Shown in pieces: positions 23,895 to 33,712 of a stretch of DNA of 64,000 nucleotides; position 1 is the first letter of the stretch; each line of letters starts with the position of its first letter. Under the pieces are notes generated by a model. The model searched no databases. It saw nothing but the letters and a program-made list of their open reading frames with translations, and was not told where the DNA came from. Origin of the DNA: Acanthosepion esculentum (Eukaryota > Mollusca > Cephalopoda > Sepiida > Sepiidae); NCBI GenBank assembly GCA_964036315.1, contig OZ038509.1, positions 32,947,959-33,011,958 on the forward strand, read 5' to 3'. Both the position numbers and the translations under genes were made by a program.

Positions 23895-24481
23895 TGAATA
23901 GGCTGAGATAGATAGATGAGGCTAATTATGATTACGAAGGTGTTTGGAGAGATCGCGAGTGACGGCGACGTTATGCCTCCATTCATCTTCCTACAGGGCC
24001 TTAGACTTAACAGGAGGTCTACATCAAGTGTCTTGAGGAGGTAGTGCTACCCTAGGTCAAGAGGTTGGCTGCTGGAAGACCCTATGCCTGGAAACAGGAC
24101 TCTGCACCATGCTACAAAAGCAGGAGAAATTAGTCATGACTGTCTAACAATTTCTGCGAACCTATCACCACTTACAACTGGCCACCTAATTCCCCGGACT
24201 GCAACCCCCTTAATTATTGTGTGTGGGGCGCAGTTGAGGGAGAGAATAACAAAATTCCTTGTAACACCAAAGATGAACTGAAGGCAAGGATTTTGGCTGC
24301 AAGTTTCAGGAGTTTCTGAAGTCGTCTGGAGACCGTGGTCGAAGCCAATGGGGATTTAATAAATTTATTATTTCAAGATATTTTTGTGTAATTTTGATAA
24401 ATATATCAGTTAAAATGAGATGTAAGTATTATTTTCATTTTTGAGTAATTTAGACGACAATTCATCCATCGCATCCTGTAT
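23555..24481 (+). mobile_element. Dead mariner-type transposon (copy 1) containing a GATA array
   Basis: The ends are inverted repeats: ATACAAGATACGATGGGTAA at 23555 and the reverse complement of ATACAGGATGCGATGGATGA at 24481. Inside, the plus strand carries transposase pieces in broken frames: ATGCCTCCATTCATCTT (MPPFIFLQG), a GCCTGGAAACAGGACTCTGC block around the second Asp (QQDSAPxH), and CCCGGACTGCAACCCCCTTAA (SPDCNPLNYCVWG) around the third acid, here Asn rather than Asp. A C-terminal VVEANGDLI end follows. By alignment the acid spacing fits a DD37D mariner relative. At 23821-23895 a GATA array sits inside the element; copy 2 at 60300 lacks it. Frameshifts make it dead. Confidence 0.8.
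23821..23895. repeat. (GATA)n array inside the mariner remnant
   Basis: About 18 GATA units followed by TATGAATAGGCTGAGATAGATAGATG. It is placed between CGGAAAGAG and GAGGCTAAT, sequences that are close together in the copy at 60520-60545. Confidence 0.9.
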
Positions 24482-24849
24482 TTAATATAGAAAGAACAGT
24501 ATTCAATATAAACCCAGTGTTTTATTTAATATTTTATGTAAATATTTATACACTGGTCTAACGGCAAGTATTTCCTCAGATGTATATGCCAGCATATTGT
24601 ATGTGTACGCATGTGGGTTTGCAGATATTTAAACTCATGTACGTAATGCCATATATAAAGACAGAGGAATGCATTTCTATGAAAGTTTAATGCATGAAAA
24701 AACTGTCCCGTTTTTATTTTTCAGGTATTTTAAAATGGAAACATAAAAATATATAACATCTGCATTTTCTATGTTATTACGATAAAAAATTATAAGCCTT
24801 TGATATATGCATAGAGAGGAATATATAGAGAGGTAAATAGGTATAAACT

Positions 24850-24851
<2 letters not shown>

Positions 24852-24895
<44 letters not shown>

Positions 24896-24900
24896 TGAAC
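24852..24900. repeat. (GATA)n array with shared flank
   Basis: The array is followed by GATATGAACAGGGCG, the reverse-complement form of the TCTGTTCATATC flank. 24482-24851 contains no recognised feature. Confidence 0.85.
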
Positions 24901-25080
24901 AGGGCGAAGTAGATATGAGTAGTGTGAGATAGATAATGACCGGCTACTCTTTTCTGAGTACATCCGTCTGGTAGAGTGAATAGCCAATCCCTGTTGCAGA
25001 CATCCACACAGGAGCGAGTGTGTTTTTTCAATACCCACTTGTGGTTTATACTTCAAATATGCTGAGTGGACTTACATTTT

Positions 25081-25082
<2 letters not shown>

Positions 25083-25123
<41 letters not shown>
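25083..25123. repeat. (GA)n microsatellite
   Basis: About 20 GA units. Confidence 0.95.
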
Positions 25124-25125
<2 letters not shown>

Positions 25126-25154
25126 ATGTAACGTAATCAGCGTTCTGTACAAGG

Positions 25155-25215
25155 CAAGTACCTCAAACCGTCGGTTACATTGACTTGTGACTTCGTGCTA
25201 GTACAACTATTGACG
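25155..25215 (+). repeat. Short dispersed repeat shared with 58188-58240
   Basis: Both copies contain CAAACC-TCGGT, then TGACTTGTGACTTCGTGCT, then a diverged ACNNTTGAC/GGTCAAC region. The family is unknown. Confidence 0.6.
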
Positions 25216-25344
25216 GAATTCGAACAGTTTTATCTGTCCAATTTCACTGACAAGACTCTGGTCAAACTGTGGTATGACTTTCAAAGCACTTTCCATCTAT
25301 GCTATACGTCGGAATATACTCCTCAAGATGATATCATCAAGAAT

Positions 25345-25445
25345 TTACCTCTCTAACGATCCCACCATGGTGAGATACAAACCCGTGTTTCCTGATCGTA
25401 AAGCGAACATTCTTGCCACTCGGCCACACGCTCGCAGATAGCTGT
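25345..25445 (-). mobile_element. tRNA-derived SINE, minus strand
   Basis: On the minus strand it reads GTGTGGCCGAGTGGCAAGAA (A box), GTTCGCTTTACGATCAGGAA (anticodon/variable region) and CGGGTTTGTATCTCACCATGG (B-box region with the TTCGA motif decayed). It resembles a tRNA-Ser/Leu head. The 3' body is short. Confidence 0.65.
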
Positions 25446-25789
25446 AAATTGACAGATAGGTACATATGGACAGACTCAGCTATATATGAACAGAGATGCA
25501 GAGGTAGATCCATTCATTCGAGGTGCGACAATATACAATGGCTCGTTTAAAGCAAATTTTGCTTACCTAGTCATTATTTGTTAGTGTCACCTTCACTCCT
25601 CTTGTGCAGTTATACACTTTATGCGATGATGGTGCCAGAACAGGAAACATTCTTGGAAGTCGTTTACCAGAATATCTTACAGTGATCTAGATATGAAATT
25701 TTGCATGTCAAGAATGTCAACAAATATTTGCTCTTTCATTGTTCAATTTTGGGAATAACCAAAATGACAGGGTGCAATATTTGATGAAT

Positions 25790-26159
25790 GTTTGGTTCAT
25801 TTTTATTAATGGATTTTCTGCATCATTTTCCTCATGCCCAAATTCTCTGATGCACTGGTTCCCTATTCATACCCAGTTTTTTCTGTAATTAGTTACACAC
25901 TAAATCGCCGATCTGCAGACACCAATGTTTGAACTCTGTCCACATTTGCATCTATTGTTTGAGTTTTATGTTGTCCACTACTTGCATCACCGATCACATT
26001 TTCTTGCTCTTCCTTGAACCACCTCTGGCACTCAGAAACACTTGATTTCTTCATAGCATGTTCATCTTAAGATAATTTTAATAAAGTTTTCACTAGAACA
26101 ATTATCAATCTGCACACAAATTTGATGTTAATCCGCTGCTCTAGATTATTGTCACTCAT
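25790..26159 (-). pseudogene. Dead mariner transposase, N-terminal DNA-binding part
   Basis: On the minus strand the Met codon at 26159-26157 starts MSDNNLEQRINIKF, the canonical opening of mariner/GVQW-type transposases. After a frameshift it reads ECQRWFKEEQENV, then ASSGQHKTQTIDANVDRVQT and LVSADRRFSV, with a stop where RMIA would follow. GMRKM closes the helix-turn-helix region. The DNA-binding domain is recognisable, but the catalytic domain is missing or unrecognisable toward 25500. This is a different mariner lineage from that at 23555. Confidence 0.75.
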
Positions 26160-26300
26160 TTTCAATCAACAGTATAACATGAACACATGTTTATATCTCT
26201 ACTACTAGTCAACGAATGACATATATGGTCTACAGCTCAAGGAACGGAAAGTTGAAATATATATATCCAGTCGTGCTCGGACACAAATGTTTGCCTTTAT

Positions 26301-26500
26301 NNNNNNNNNNNNNNNNNNNNNNNNNNNNNNNNNNNNNNNNNNNNNNNNNNNNNNNNNNNNNNNNNNNNNNNNNNNNNNNNNNNNNNNNNNNNNNNNNNNN
26401 NNNNNNNNNNNNNNNNNNNNNNNNNNNNNNNNNNNNNNNNNNNNNNNNNNNNNNNNNNNNNNNNNNNNNNNNNNNNNNNNNNNNNNNNNNNNNNNNNNNN
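26301..26500. other. Assembly gap (200 N)
   Basis: Exactly 200 undetermined bases, likely a fixed-size scaffold gap rather than a measured length. Reading frames crossing it are meaningless. Confidence 1.
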
Positions 26501-26641
26501 GGATTGAAGTTTTACATTTTTTGAGTTGTTGAAAGTAAGGTGGTGGTGTGAATGTCTGAAATCAACATTTTGAATTCTCGAGAACCGCATTAGAAAGTAA
26601 TTCCGAGAAGCATTTCTTTGTATATGTTTCGCATTAGCTAA

Positions 26642-26930
26642 GGTAATTTAACTTATGTCTGAATTTATGGGATGAGGGGTTATCATTACTTACACTATTT
26701 ATATTCGAACTATTGTCCTCATCTTTGTTATTGTTATCACGACGTTTTGGTCGATGTACCCTGCGGCCTTCCTCAGGTGTATATCGATCTGGATAACCTA
26801 CAGGGAATTCTGAACTGAACACTTTATTTAATCTACGGGGGTAGACTGTTCTCGTTCCACTGCTCATGTTTAGGTATATCTCACTTAGCTTTTATTTTTA
26901 GTACTACTCAGTTATGGCACTATCCGGCCC
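26642..26930 (+). repeat. Left arm of a 620-bp foldback element
   Basis: It is the inverted partner of 26975-27263. Shared landmarks: AATTTAACTTAT at the outer ends, TTGTCCTCATCTTTGTT, TATATCGATCTGG, AATCTACGGGG, TGTTCTCGTTCCACTG and TTTTTAGTACTRCTCAG. A diverged single arm occurs at 7810-8040. The minus strand contains CTGAGGAAGGCCGC...GACCAAAACGTC, resembling the ribozyme-like motif of Penelope-type elements but degenerate. Confidence 0.8.
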
Positions 26931-26974
26931 AGGGATGAAATTCGCAATCTGTAACATAGTGACAATGATTTAAA

Positions 26975-27263
26975 ATCCTGGAATGGGCCGGGCAGTTAGT
27001 ACGTGGATTTAGTGGAAACGGGCGAGCAATAACTGAGCAGTACTGAAAGTAAGAACTAGATGAGGTATCCCTAGACATGGACAGTGGAACGAGAACAGCC
27101 TATCCTCGTAGACTGAGTAAGGTTCGAAATCCCCTGTAAGTTACCCAGATCGATATACACATGAGGAGGAAACAACGACCCAAATATTGTGATAACAACA
27201 ACAAAGATAAAGACAATAATCCTATTATAATTAGTGTAAATAATTTAACTTATATTTTGGGTA
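26975..27263 (-). repeat. Right arm of the 620-bp foldback element
   Basis: Inverted copy of 26642-26930. The two arms are separated by about 45 bp of AT-rich DNA, so transcripts of either strand could form a long hairpin. The arms have diverged. Confidence 0.8.
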
Positions 27264-28184
27264 CCAACCCAGACTTTGATCTCTCGATATTTTAAATATT
27301 CTAGTCAATCTATAAAATAGTGTGAACATCTTCCTACTTGATCGTCATTGAGCGTCACATTTTGTGATTTTGTTTTGATTAAGGCATTAATGACAAACTT
27401 CATACCAAAGACAAAATTTAGAATGCTATTTTTTTATGACAGATTACACATCCGAATTGGATGTAAACAAAAAACAAACTAGTAACAAAATTAAGCGCAC
27501 TTCTTGCGATTAAAACTAAAGACTTCTTATCTACAAACATGTTATCATCTTTTGTGCTGAAATTGTCTGATGGACTTATGTCCTTATCCCAACATCAATA
27601 AAGTGTTAATAAATTAGGAACAGACAGACAGGATATATCTCATATAAAACGACACAATACCTATTTTCACGTGAAGGCGCGATACTTGAAAATCAATGAA
27701 ACTGACATAGCACAAAAAAGTCTTTCATAATGGTTTATAAAAGTACTCAGAAATTGCACAGCTATTTTTTTGTAAATATTCACTGAAAACCAGGAAAAGT
27801 TGAAAAATAAATTAGAAAATCCTTAACAAGGAACCATAATTGTTTTTTAACGAAATATATAGATAAATAAATGAAAATCACCCCCAAAGAAATGTCTCCT
27901 AATTTAGAATGTTTACCGACGCTGTCAGAAGCGGATGTTAGCAGTTTGGTATCAGACATTTCCGTCACCAAGCCATAATTCATTTTCTTTGTTACCGGTG
28001 GCAAGTGTATAGTAGCCTGGCTAAACATTGTCTAATATACGGTGATATATGATATACAAAGCAGAGGTTTCTTATTGAATTTCCTCATACAGGAAAAATG
28101 TATCATTGACATTCATTGAACATTTATTAATGAACATTTATAGATATTAAACAGTGAGTATGAACAAAGTTAGACGTGGGCCAA
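27264..28184. other. No recognised feature
   Basis: AT-rich unique sequence. Minus-strand frame 28028-27780 is a chance ORF without recognised motif. Confidence 0.4.
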
Positions 28185-28515
28185 ACAGTTGAATGTTTAA
28201 AATGTGATTCTCTTGTCGACGTTTCATTCAGTAAGATCATCAAATCAACAACAAAACAAGGCGTTGCCATGGAAACCGCGCTACTTATAAACCATGTGTT
28301 AATTTGAAAATTCAAGTCAATGAATTGAAAATAAATATTTGAACAAATCAACGAGATTTGTGCATAGGAAAGTGCTAAAATGAAAAATGTAATGATTTGA
28401 TACAAGAAAATAAAAGACAGTTCATATGACAACTAATGTTCAGTTTTGATGTTCTTACTGAACGAAACGGTGGCAACAAAACAAAATTTTAAACATTCAA
28501 TTGGTTTTCACATAT
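28185..28515. repeat. Pair of facing short repeats
   Basis: The reverse complement of 28185-28236 (CTTACTGAATGAAACG then TTTTAAACATTCAACTG) matches 28454-28505 (CTTACTGAACGAAACG then TTTTAAACATTCAATTG). The copies are about 220 bp apart in inverted orientation. Confidence 0.7.
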
Positions 28516-28560
28516 TCCATCTGACACTTTCTGCAGAGATTTCTCAACAGTTATTTTATC

Positions 28561-28607
28561 ACACACACACACAAATATATATATCTATATCTATCTATAT
28601 CTATCTA

Positions 28608-28674
<67 letters not shown>
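28561..28674. repeat. CA, ATCT and TA compound microsatellite
   Basis: A short CA run, imperfect ATCTAT repeats, then a TA array from 28613 to 28674. Confidence 0.95.
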
Positions 28675-28680
<6 letters not shown>

Positions 28681-28799
28681 TAGACAGTGTCGCGTATTAG
28701 ATAGCAAAAACAATATAAAATAACAAGGAATAATCAAGGCTGGATTCGTTCAATCAGACATATGACCCGAGGGAAATTAAAATGTAGCCGTTATATATA

Positions 28800-28960
28800 G
28801 TTTTTTTTTTAAATCATTACATCCCAAGCAAGGCGATAATACCACTAAAACACCGGGCTACTGGAAGTGAAAAAGAATGAAAAGACTTTAGAAGCAACCG
28901 GAAACCGAATTCTAAACAGGCTACAAGGGATAAACCACTACTCCTGTTCAAAAGATTTGT
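28800..28960 (+). repeat. Dispersed repeat family C, copy 3 (best preserved)
   Basis: AATCATTACATCCCAAGCAA, GGCGATAATACCACTAAAAC, GGGCTACTGGAAGTGAAA, AATGAAAAGACTTTAGAAG, CCTAAACAGG-type block and GGATAAACCACTACTCCTGT. No A or B box and no coding frame, so it could be a LINE 3' UTR or a non-tRNA SINE body. Confidence 0.8.
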
Positions 28961-28984
28961 AATAATTGTGAAGCCTTAAGAATC

Positions 28985-29230
28985 ATGTGTAAAACTAACT
29001 TTTTTATTTCGAACTTATAGCGTCACAAGCAGACTTATCAATATGACTTTACCTTACATAAACATTTAAATATATATAATCGCCTAAATCTTTATTTATA
29101 TGTTCCTATGTATATATTCTTTCATATAGTGATATGTAATCATTTCTTAATGTAAACGCTGCCTCACGACGTCCTTAACGATTAAGTTACTTTATTTAGT
29201 TAATGAGAACCCCACAAGGTAATTGTGAAT
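28985..29230 (+). repeat. 250-bp diverged direct repeat (family E), copy 1
   Basis: Homologous to 32140-32380 along its length: TTTATTTCGAACTTATA, GTCACAAGCAGACTT, ATATGACTTTACCTTA, TTTCATATAGTGATATG, GATTAAGTTACTTTA and GGTAATTGTGAATGAC all have clear partners there in the same order. The two copies flank the receptor exon. Confidence 0.8.
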
Positions 29231-29282
29231 GACAGATAGCACCTATTGAGTGACCGTTGCGACTTGTAGGGGACCACATTAA

Positions 29283-29298
29283 CACACATACACACACA

Positions 29299-29383
<85 letters not shown>
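29283..29383. repeat. (CA)n-(TA)n compound microsatellite
   Basis: CA-rich array to 29334, then TA with a GTATA interruption. Confidence 0.95.
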
Positions 29384-29385
<2 letters not shown>

Positions 29386-29417
29386 TAGCCAAAAGTGAAG
29401 AGTCAAGTTTGTCTTGG

Positions 29418-29465
<48 letters not shown>

Positions 29466-29497
29466 TAGCCAAAAGTGAAGAGTCAAGTTTGTCTTGG

Positions 29498-29553
<56 letters not shown>

Positions 29554-29610
29554 CCAAGACAAATTTGACTCTTCACCTTTGGCTAGTGAAGAGTCAAAGT
29601 TTTCTTGATA

Positions 29611-29690
<80 letters not shown>

Positions 29691-29728
29691 TTTATCTCCT
29701 GAAATCATATTTAGTCCTTTAAATTTAA

Positions 29729-29821
<93 letters not shown>

Positions 29822-29856
29822 CCAAGACAAATTTGACTCTTCACTTTTGGCTAGTA
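29384..29856. repeat. Alternating (TA)n arrays and 37-bp units in both orientations
   Basis: Units begin TACTAGCCAAAAGTGAAGAG and end TTTGTCTTGGTA. They are forward at 29384-29420 and 29463-29499, reverse at 29551-29587 and 29819-29855, and a partial forward unit abuts at 29587-29610. TA arrays of 40-90 bp separate them. A further spacer at 29689-29735 contains TTTATCTCCTGAAATCATA, whose reverse complement recurs at 33235-33275 beside trinucleotide arrays. Confidence 0.9.
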
Positions 29857-30221
29857 ACCATTCAAGACAAGGAGAATGACAACACTGAATTAAAAACCTA
29901 AGGAGAATTGCTTGGAAACTTTCTGGTACACTGTGCACCAGTTCTGTTTTCAATTCTTATGAAAAGTGGGGCTAATTAACGACCAGCCTTTACCTCTCGG
30001 ATCATATGATGTGTAGGTTGTCCGGCGGTTCAGTACTAAGAATTGAATTGTTAGGCCCTCATAATTCGTATTCAATAGAAGAGTCCGAATATCTACGTAT
30101 GTGTGTGTTTTGTGTATATTTTAATATTTCTGATGGACATTTTTATAAATATATACATATATAAATACATACACGCCCAAATGCGTCCATACGTGAAACT
30201 CAAAAACCTAACAAGAAATAA

Positions 30222-30222
<1 letters not shown>
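29857..30222. other. No recognised feature
   Basis: Sequence between the array cluster and the next microsatellite, inside the presumed first intron of the receptor gene. Confidence 0.4.
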
Positions 30223-30252
<30 letters not shown>

Positions 30253-30350
30253 CTATATATATATATATAGATATATATATATATATATATATATATAGAT
30301 ATATATATAGAGAGAGAGAGAGAGCGAGAGAGAGAGAAAGAGAGAGAAAG
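30223..30350. repeat. (TA)n with GATATA interruptions, then (GA)n
   Basis: TA array 30223-30308, then an imperfect GA run to 30350. It lies only about 35 bp downstream of the receptor splice donor, inside the intron. Confidence 0.9.
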
Positions 30351-30377
30351 TATTATATGTATAAAAATTAAATGCTC

Positions 30378-30383
30378 ACTTAC
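30378..30383 (-). other. 5' splice site GTAAGT of the receptor exon
   Basis: On the minus strand CAAG is followed by GTAAGT, the animal consensus donor. It splits the Gly codon after CAA (phase 1), at the start of TM3, where cholecystokinin receptor genes are also known to be interrupted. The frame meets TGA at 30378-30376 if unspliced. Confidence 0.85.
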
Positions 30384-30861
30384 CTTGTAAATATCGTATG
30401 AGAACACATACTGTCTCTCCGAATATGAAAGTTTTTAAAAGCGCAGGTATTAAAGTGAAGGGCATACAAAATACGGCCAAAAGCAGGTCGCTGATGGATA
30501 AGTTGAGCAGAAAGACATTGGTAACTGTCCTCATCTTTTTATTTTGGATTAAGGTCACAATGACAAGGCCATTGCCCGTGACGGCGAGAAAAAGAATTAG
30601 AATGTAAAAGGGAAGGCGAATGTCGTCGCTCCAGTTAACATTTTGTCGATCTGACATTCGGCCCCCGACAGCCGCACTGACCGTACTGCTGGTAAGGTTT
30701 GATGTCGTTGGCAAAAAGGCTCCCTCTGGTCGCGAGTCCAGAGATGGGTGTAATTGCCGGACTGTCGCTGTTGTCGTTGCGTTGACAGTTAAATGGAAGA
30801 GGGTCGTTGTTGTCGTAGTTAAATTGGAACCTACGACTGTGTTGGTTGCGAAGGTTTCCAT
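30384..30861 (-). CDS. First coding exon of a cholecystokinin/sulfakinin-type receptor GPCR
   Basis: The exon encodes 159 residues plus one base. The start ATG at 30861 has a favourable context (A at -3, G at +4). Residues 1-80 are a Thr/Ser-rich extracellular tail with four N-glycosylation sequons (N13, N27, N55, N76) and no clear signal peptide. TM1 runs about 83-104 with the GN motif (N97, position 1.50). The first intracellular loop is [12 protein letters not shown]2 runs about 115-137 as [20 protein letters not shown] with D125 (2.50). Then FIFGE and C152, the conserved disulfide Cys at the top of TM3, and IRYLQ before the donor. The KMRTVTN, FCMPF and FIFGE blocks are the signature of CCK receptors; related neuropeptide receptors (orexin, neuropeptide FF-like) are less similar there. 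In this family the ligand is an amidated, often sulfated peptide and coupling is through Gq/Gs; that is family knowledge. Remaining exons are not in the window, at least not recognisably. Confidence 0.85.
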
Positions 30862-31555
30862 TTTTAATTTTTTGGTGTTGTTTACAGCATGAAAATACCA
30901 ATAAAAATAATTTTAGATTGATGCTAATAATTTTTTAAAATGGTTTTTGTTTTGTCTTCTGGTGGAAAGTGTCTCCGTTTTTCTCATAGCTGTGGGGATT
31001 TTTTCAAATTTTATTTTATTTTTCTATTTCGCTATTTTCCGTCAATAACTTCGTTCTGTTTCTCAAGTTATTTAGTGATTTCTTTAAAAATTAGTATATT
31101 TTTTCTTTTAATATTTTTACCTCTTTTCTTTTGTCTTACAAATATATTCATATGACAAATAAAAATAATTCAAACTTATTTTACAACTTATTAAACGTTT
31201 TCCTTTATTTTGACGCCCTGTTTTCAATTTGAAAATACATTCTTGTGTTTGTTTCTTTGCTTTCTTGATATATTATGTAAATATCAACACCAGAACGGAA
31301 AATTTAATAATCCAGCATTTTTTTTCAGTATCCAGCATTTTTTTTCAGTCCGGCATTTTAAAAAATGTCTTTTACAATTGACTTTCTTTCTTTGAAAGAA
31401 GTAACTAAAAAACCCAGAGGGTACCCTTTTGTTAATCCGTTTTGCTTTCTCTCATAATATTACTTCACGTAAAAAAAAAAAATTACCTTCAAAACGTTTT
31501 CTCAGTGAATAAGCCACGTGTTAGAATCCTATTTTGGTTATCGTGCAAATAGATC
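30862..31555. other. AT-rich sequence upstream of the receptor start codon
   Basis: It probably contains 5' UTR and perhaps an intron or promoter, but no convincing core promoter or splice acceptor can be chosen by eye. Two adjacent copies of TCAGTATCCAGCATTTTTTT-like sequence occur at about 31308-31350. Confidence 0.35.
30882..30890 (-). promoter_or_regulatory. Minimal upstream ORF (ATG CTG TAA)
   Basis: Twenty bases before the receptor ATG the minus strand reads ATGCTGTAA, a two-codon uORF. If the transcript starts upstream of it, this could dampen translation. It depends on an unmapped transcription start and may be chance. Confidence 0.3.
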
Positions 31556-31690
31556 GCCGTTGTCAACAACTCTGATACTGGTTATGGCCAACGAGCCACA
31601 CTACACACCTACACCTCTCCAGGGCTCGAACCTAAGATCTGCTGGTCAGTTCTTCAATCGGTGGTTTTAACACACTGGGACGTGATGTTC
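31556..31690 (-). mobile_element. tRNA-derived SINE, minus strand
   Basis: On the minus strand: TGTGTTAAAACCACCGATTG, AGCAGATCTTAGGTTCGAG (B box GGTTCGAGCCC) and GTGTAGTGTGGCTCGTTGG. The A-box half is weak. It differs from families A and B. Confidence 0.5.
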
Positions 31691-31978
31691 ATAGTTGACG
31701 CGACGTAGTCTGACGTGACGCTTCTTGCAGAAGCGTTTGTGGGTGCGCGCGCATCTAATAAATACGTGTTGATTTCAGCCCGGGGTTTGAAAAAATATCC
31801 TTACACACACTCCCACATGCACCCAATTACTGATAAATAGTTCGTCTGCTACTTGCGTTCCTATTTACAGCTTTCTTTTCCTCATCGTCTAACTGTAGAA
31901 GCTGTACGTATGCATATATACATTCGATAGACAAGCTTAAGTAACTGAACGTATTTATATAGCTATATATATACCGAC

Positions 31979-31979
<1 letters not shown>

Positions 31980-32044
<65 letters not shown>
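31980..32044. repeat. (TA)n array
   Basis: About 32 TA units. 31691-31979 holds nothing recognised. Confidence 0.95.
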
Positions 32045-32046
<2 letters not shown>

Positions 32047-32139
32047 CAAAGTCTGAAGTGGGGTAAGGGAAAGTCTAATTTTTATCTAGGATCTTAATAT
32101 AGATATTTGGGCATGATCTTTTGTTTTTTTTTTCACGTA

Positions 32140-32380
32140 AGACTGCGAAACATCTTATTTAGAACTTATATTGTCATAAGCAAACTTGTGCATATGACTT
32201 TGCCTTATATAAATATTTAAATTCATATGAATGTCTAAATCCTTACACGTATCTGTCTATGCGTTATTTCATATAGTAATATGCAATTATTCAGTTGTAA
32301 ACAGTACTCCACAACATGCTCCACGATTAAATAACTTTAGTTAGTTAATAAGATCCCCATAAGGTGATTGTCAATGACTA
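32140..32380 (+). repeat. 250-bp diverged direct repeat (family E), copy 2
   Basis: Partner of 28985-29230: TTATTTAGAACTTATATTGTC, CATAAGCAAACTTG, ATATGACTTTGCCTTATATA, ATTTCATATAGTAATATGCA and AAGGTGATTGTCAATGAC. Confidence 0.8.
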
Positions 32381-32430
32381 TGATACACAGGAACATTTAG
32401 ATAGTTTTTCTTATTTTTTTTTAACTATGT

Positions 32431-32435
<5 letters not shown>

Positions 32436-32500
<65 letters not shown>
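32436..32500. repeat. (TA)n array
   Basis: About 31 TA units followed by GATATAGATG. 32501-33220 is without recognised features. Confidence 0.95.
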
Positions 32501-33224
32501 TATAGATGTGTGTAGGAAGAGTTTGTAGACAACCTAGATACCCTGATGAGGATTAGCTTAGGCAATTCTTTTACCCTTGGTCTTCACGTTTTATTCCATG
32601 TGATAGACTGACCGTAATTGCAATTGTGGTTCAAGTCTTTTTATTGGTTTAATATTCTTCTTCCGTGTGCTTGTTAACTTTTTATGATGTTAAATTTTTG
32701 CCAATTTTGTTTTCGGGTGGGTTCAATCAGATTTATAAAGATGATCTTTTCTTTATTATTTATATGAATTGAGAAGCCAACGAAGCCAGCGACATCAACA
32801 TAACCTGCAATGCACTCAGATGTACTTGTCGTGTATTTTTATTACAGAATACGCACGGAGAAAAAAAAAATGAAAATCTATTTCTATCTCATCTTTATCC
32901 TTGGAAAAATCGAAAAAGAAATCCGATAGAGAATTGGGCCGTTTTAGACCAAAGCACTGTCATTATTGAAAAGAGAATTCTGGAAGCTTGAGATGACTTG
33001 CTGTCACTTGTTATTACTGAATCATTACCACGAAGGAAAAGAAAAAAGAATACTTTTCGGTTACAAAATAAAATAAAATAAAATAAATATTAAATGAACG
33101 TTTTGTTTTAAGATTAACTCTAGTATTTCTATAGAGTGTCTACTAATGCTTATACTTTACTACTATTACTACTACGACTAATAATAATAATTCAATATTT
33201 TAAAAATTAAGTGGAAAAACGGCT

Positions 33225-33302
33225 TAAGGAATATCTTAAATTTAAAGGACTAAATTTGATTTCAGGAGATAAAAGAAGAAGAAGAAGAACAACAACAACA
33301 AC

Positions 33303-33341
<39 letters not shown>
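33225..33341. repeat. Shared module followed by (GAA)-(CAA)-(AAT)n arrays
   Basis: AAATTTAAAGGACTAAATT then GATTTCAGGAGATAAAAGA (33239-33277) repeats, inverted, in the TA cluster at 29689-29735. Here it is followed by GAA, ACA and AAT triplets. Confidence 0.8.
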
Positions 33342-33343
<2 letters not shown>

Positions 33344-33677
33344 AAGCAAAAGGTGCCAGTATTTTATAGTAATATTATTAGTTGTGTTACTATTCGTAGT
33401 ATCTTCAGTACTACTGGTAGGGACGAAAGGAAATAATGATCGGCTTAACGTTGCTAAAATAAGGAAAAGAAAAAAAAGTTTTCGTGTGAGACAATTCTGC
33501 TGCTGATGATGATGTTAGTATAAATGATGATGGTGATGTTGGTGGGGATGTGGAAAGAAAAGAAAATGTTTTTAAATGATGAATCAGTCAGGAGAAAATT
33601 AAGAGATGAATTCAAGAAAGAAAAGCAAATTCTACGACAGAGAGGAAAATGAACCAAGGGAAAAGAGAAAAACGAAT

Positions 33678-33678
<1 letters not shown>

Positions 33679-33712
<34 letters not shown>

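Noticed and set aside
30620..30892. Plus-strand frame opposite the receptor exon
   Set aside because: Shadow of the conserved minus-strand coding sequence.
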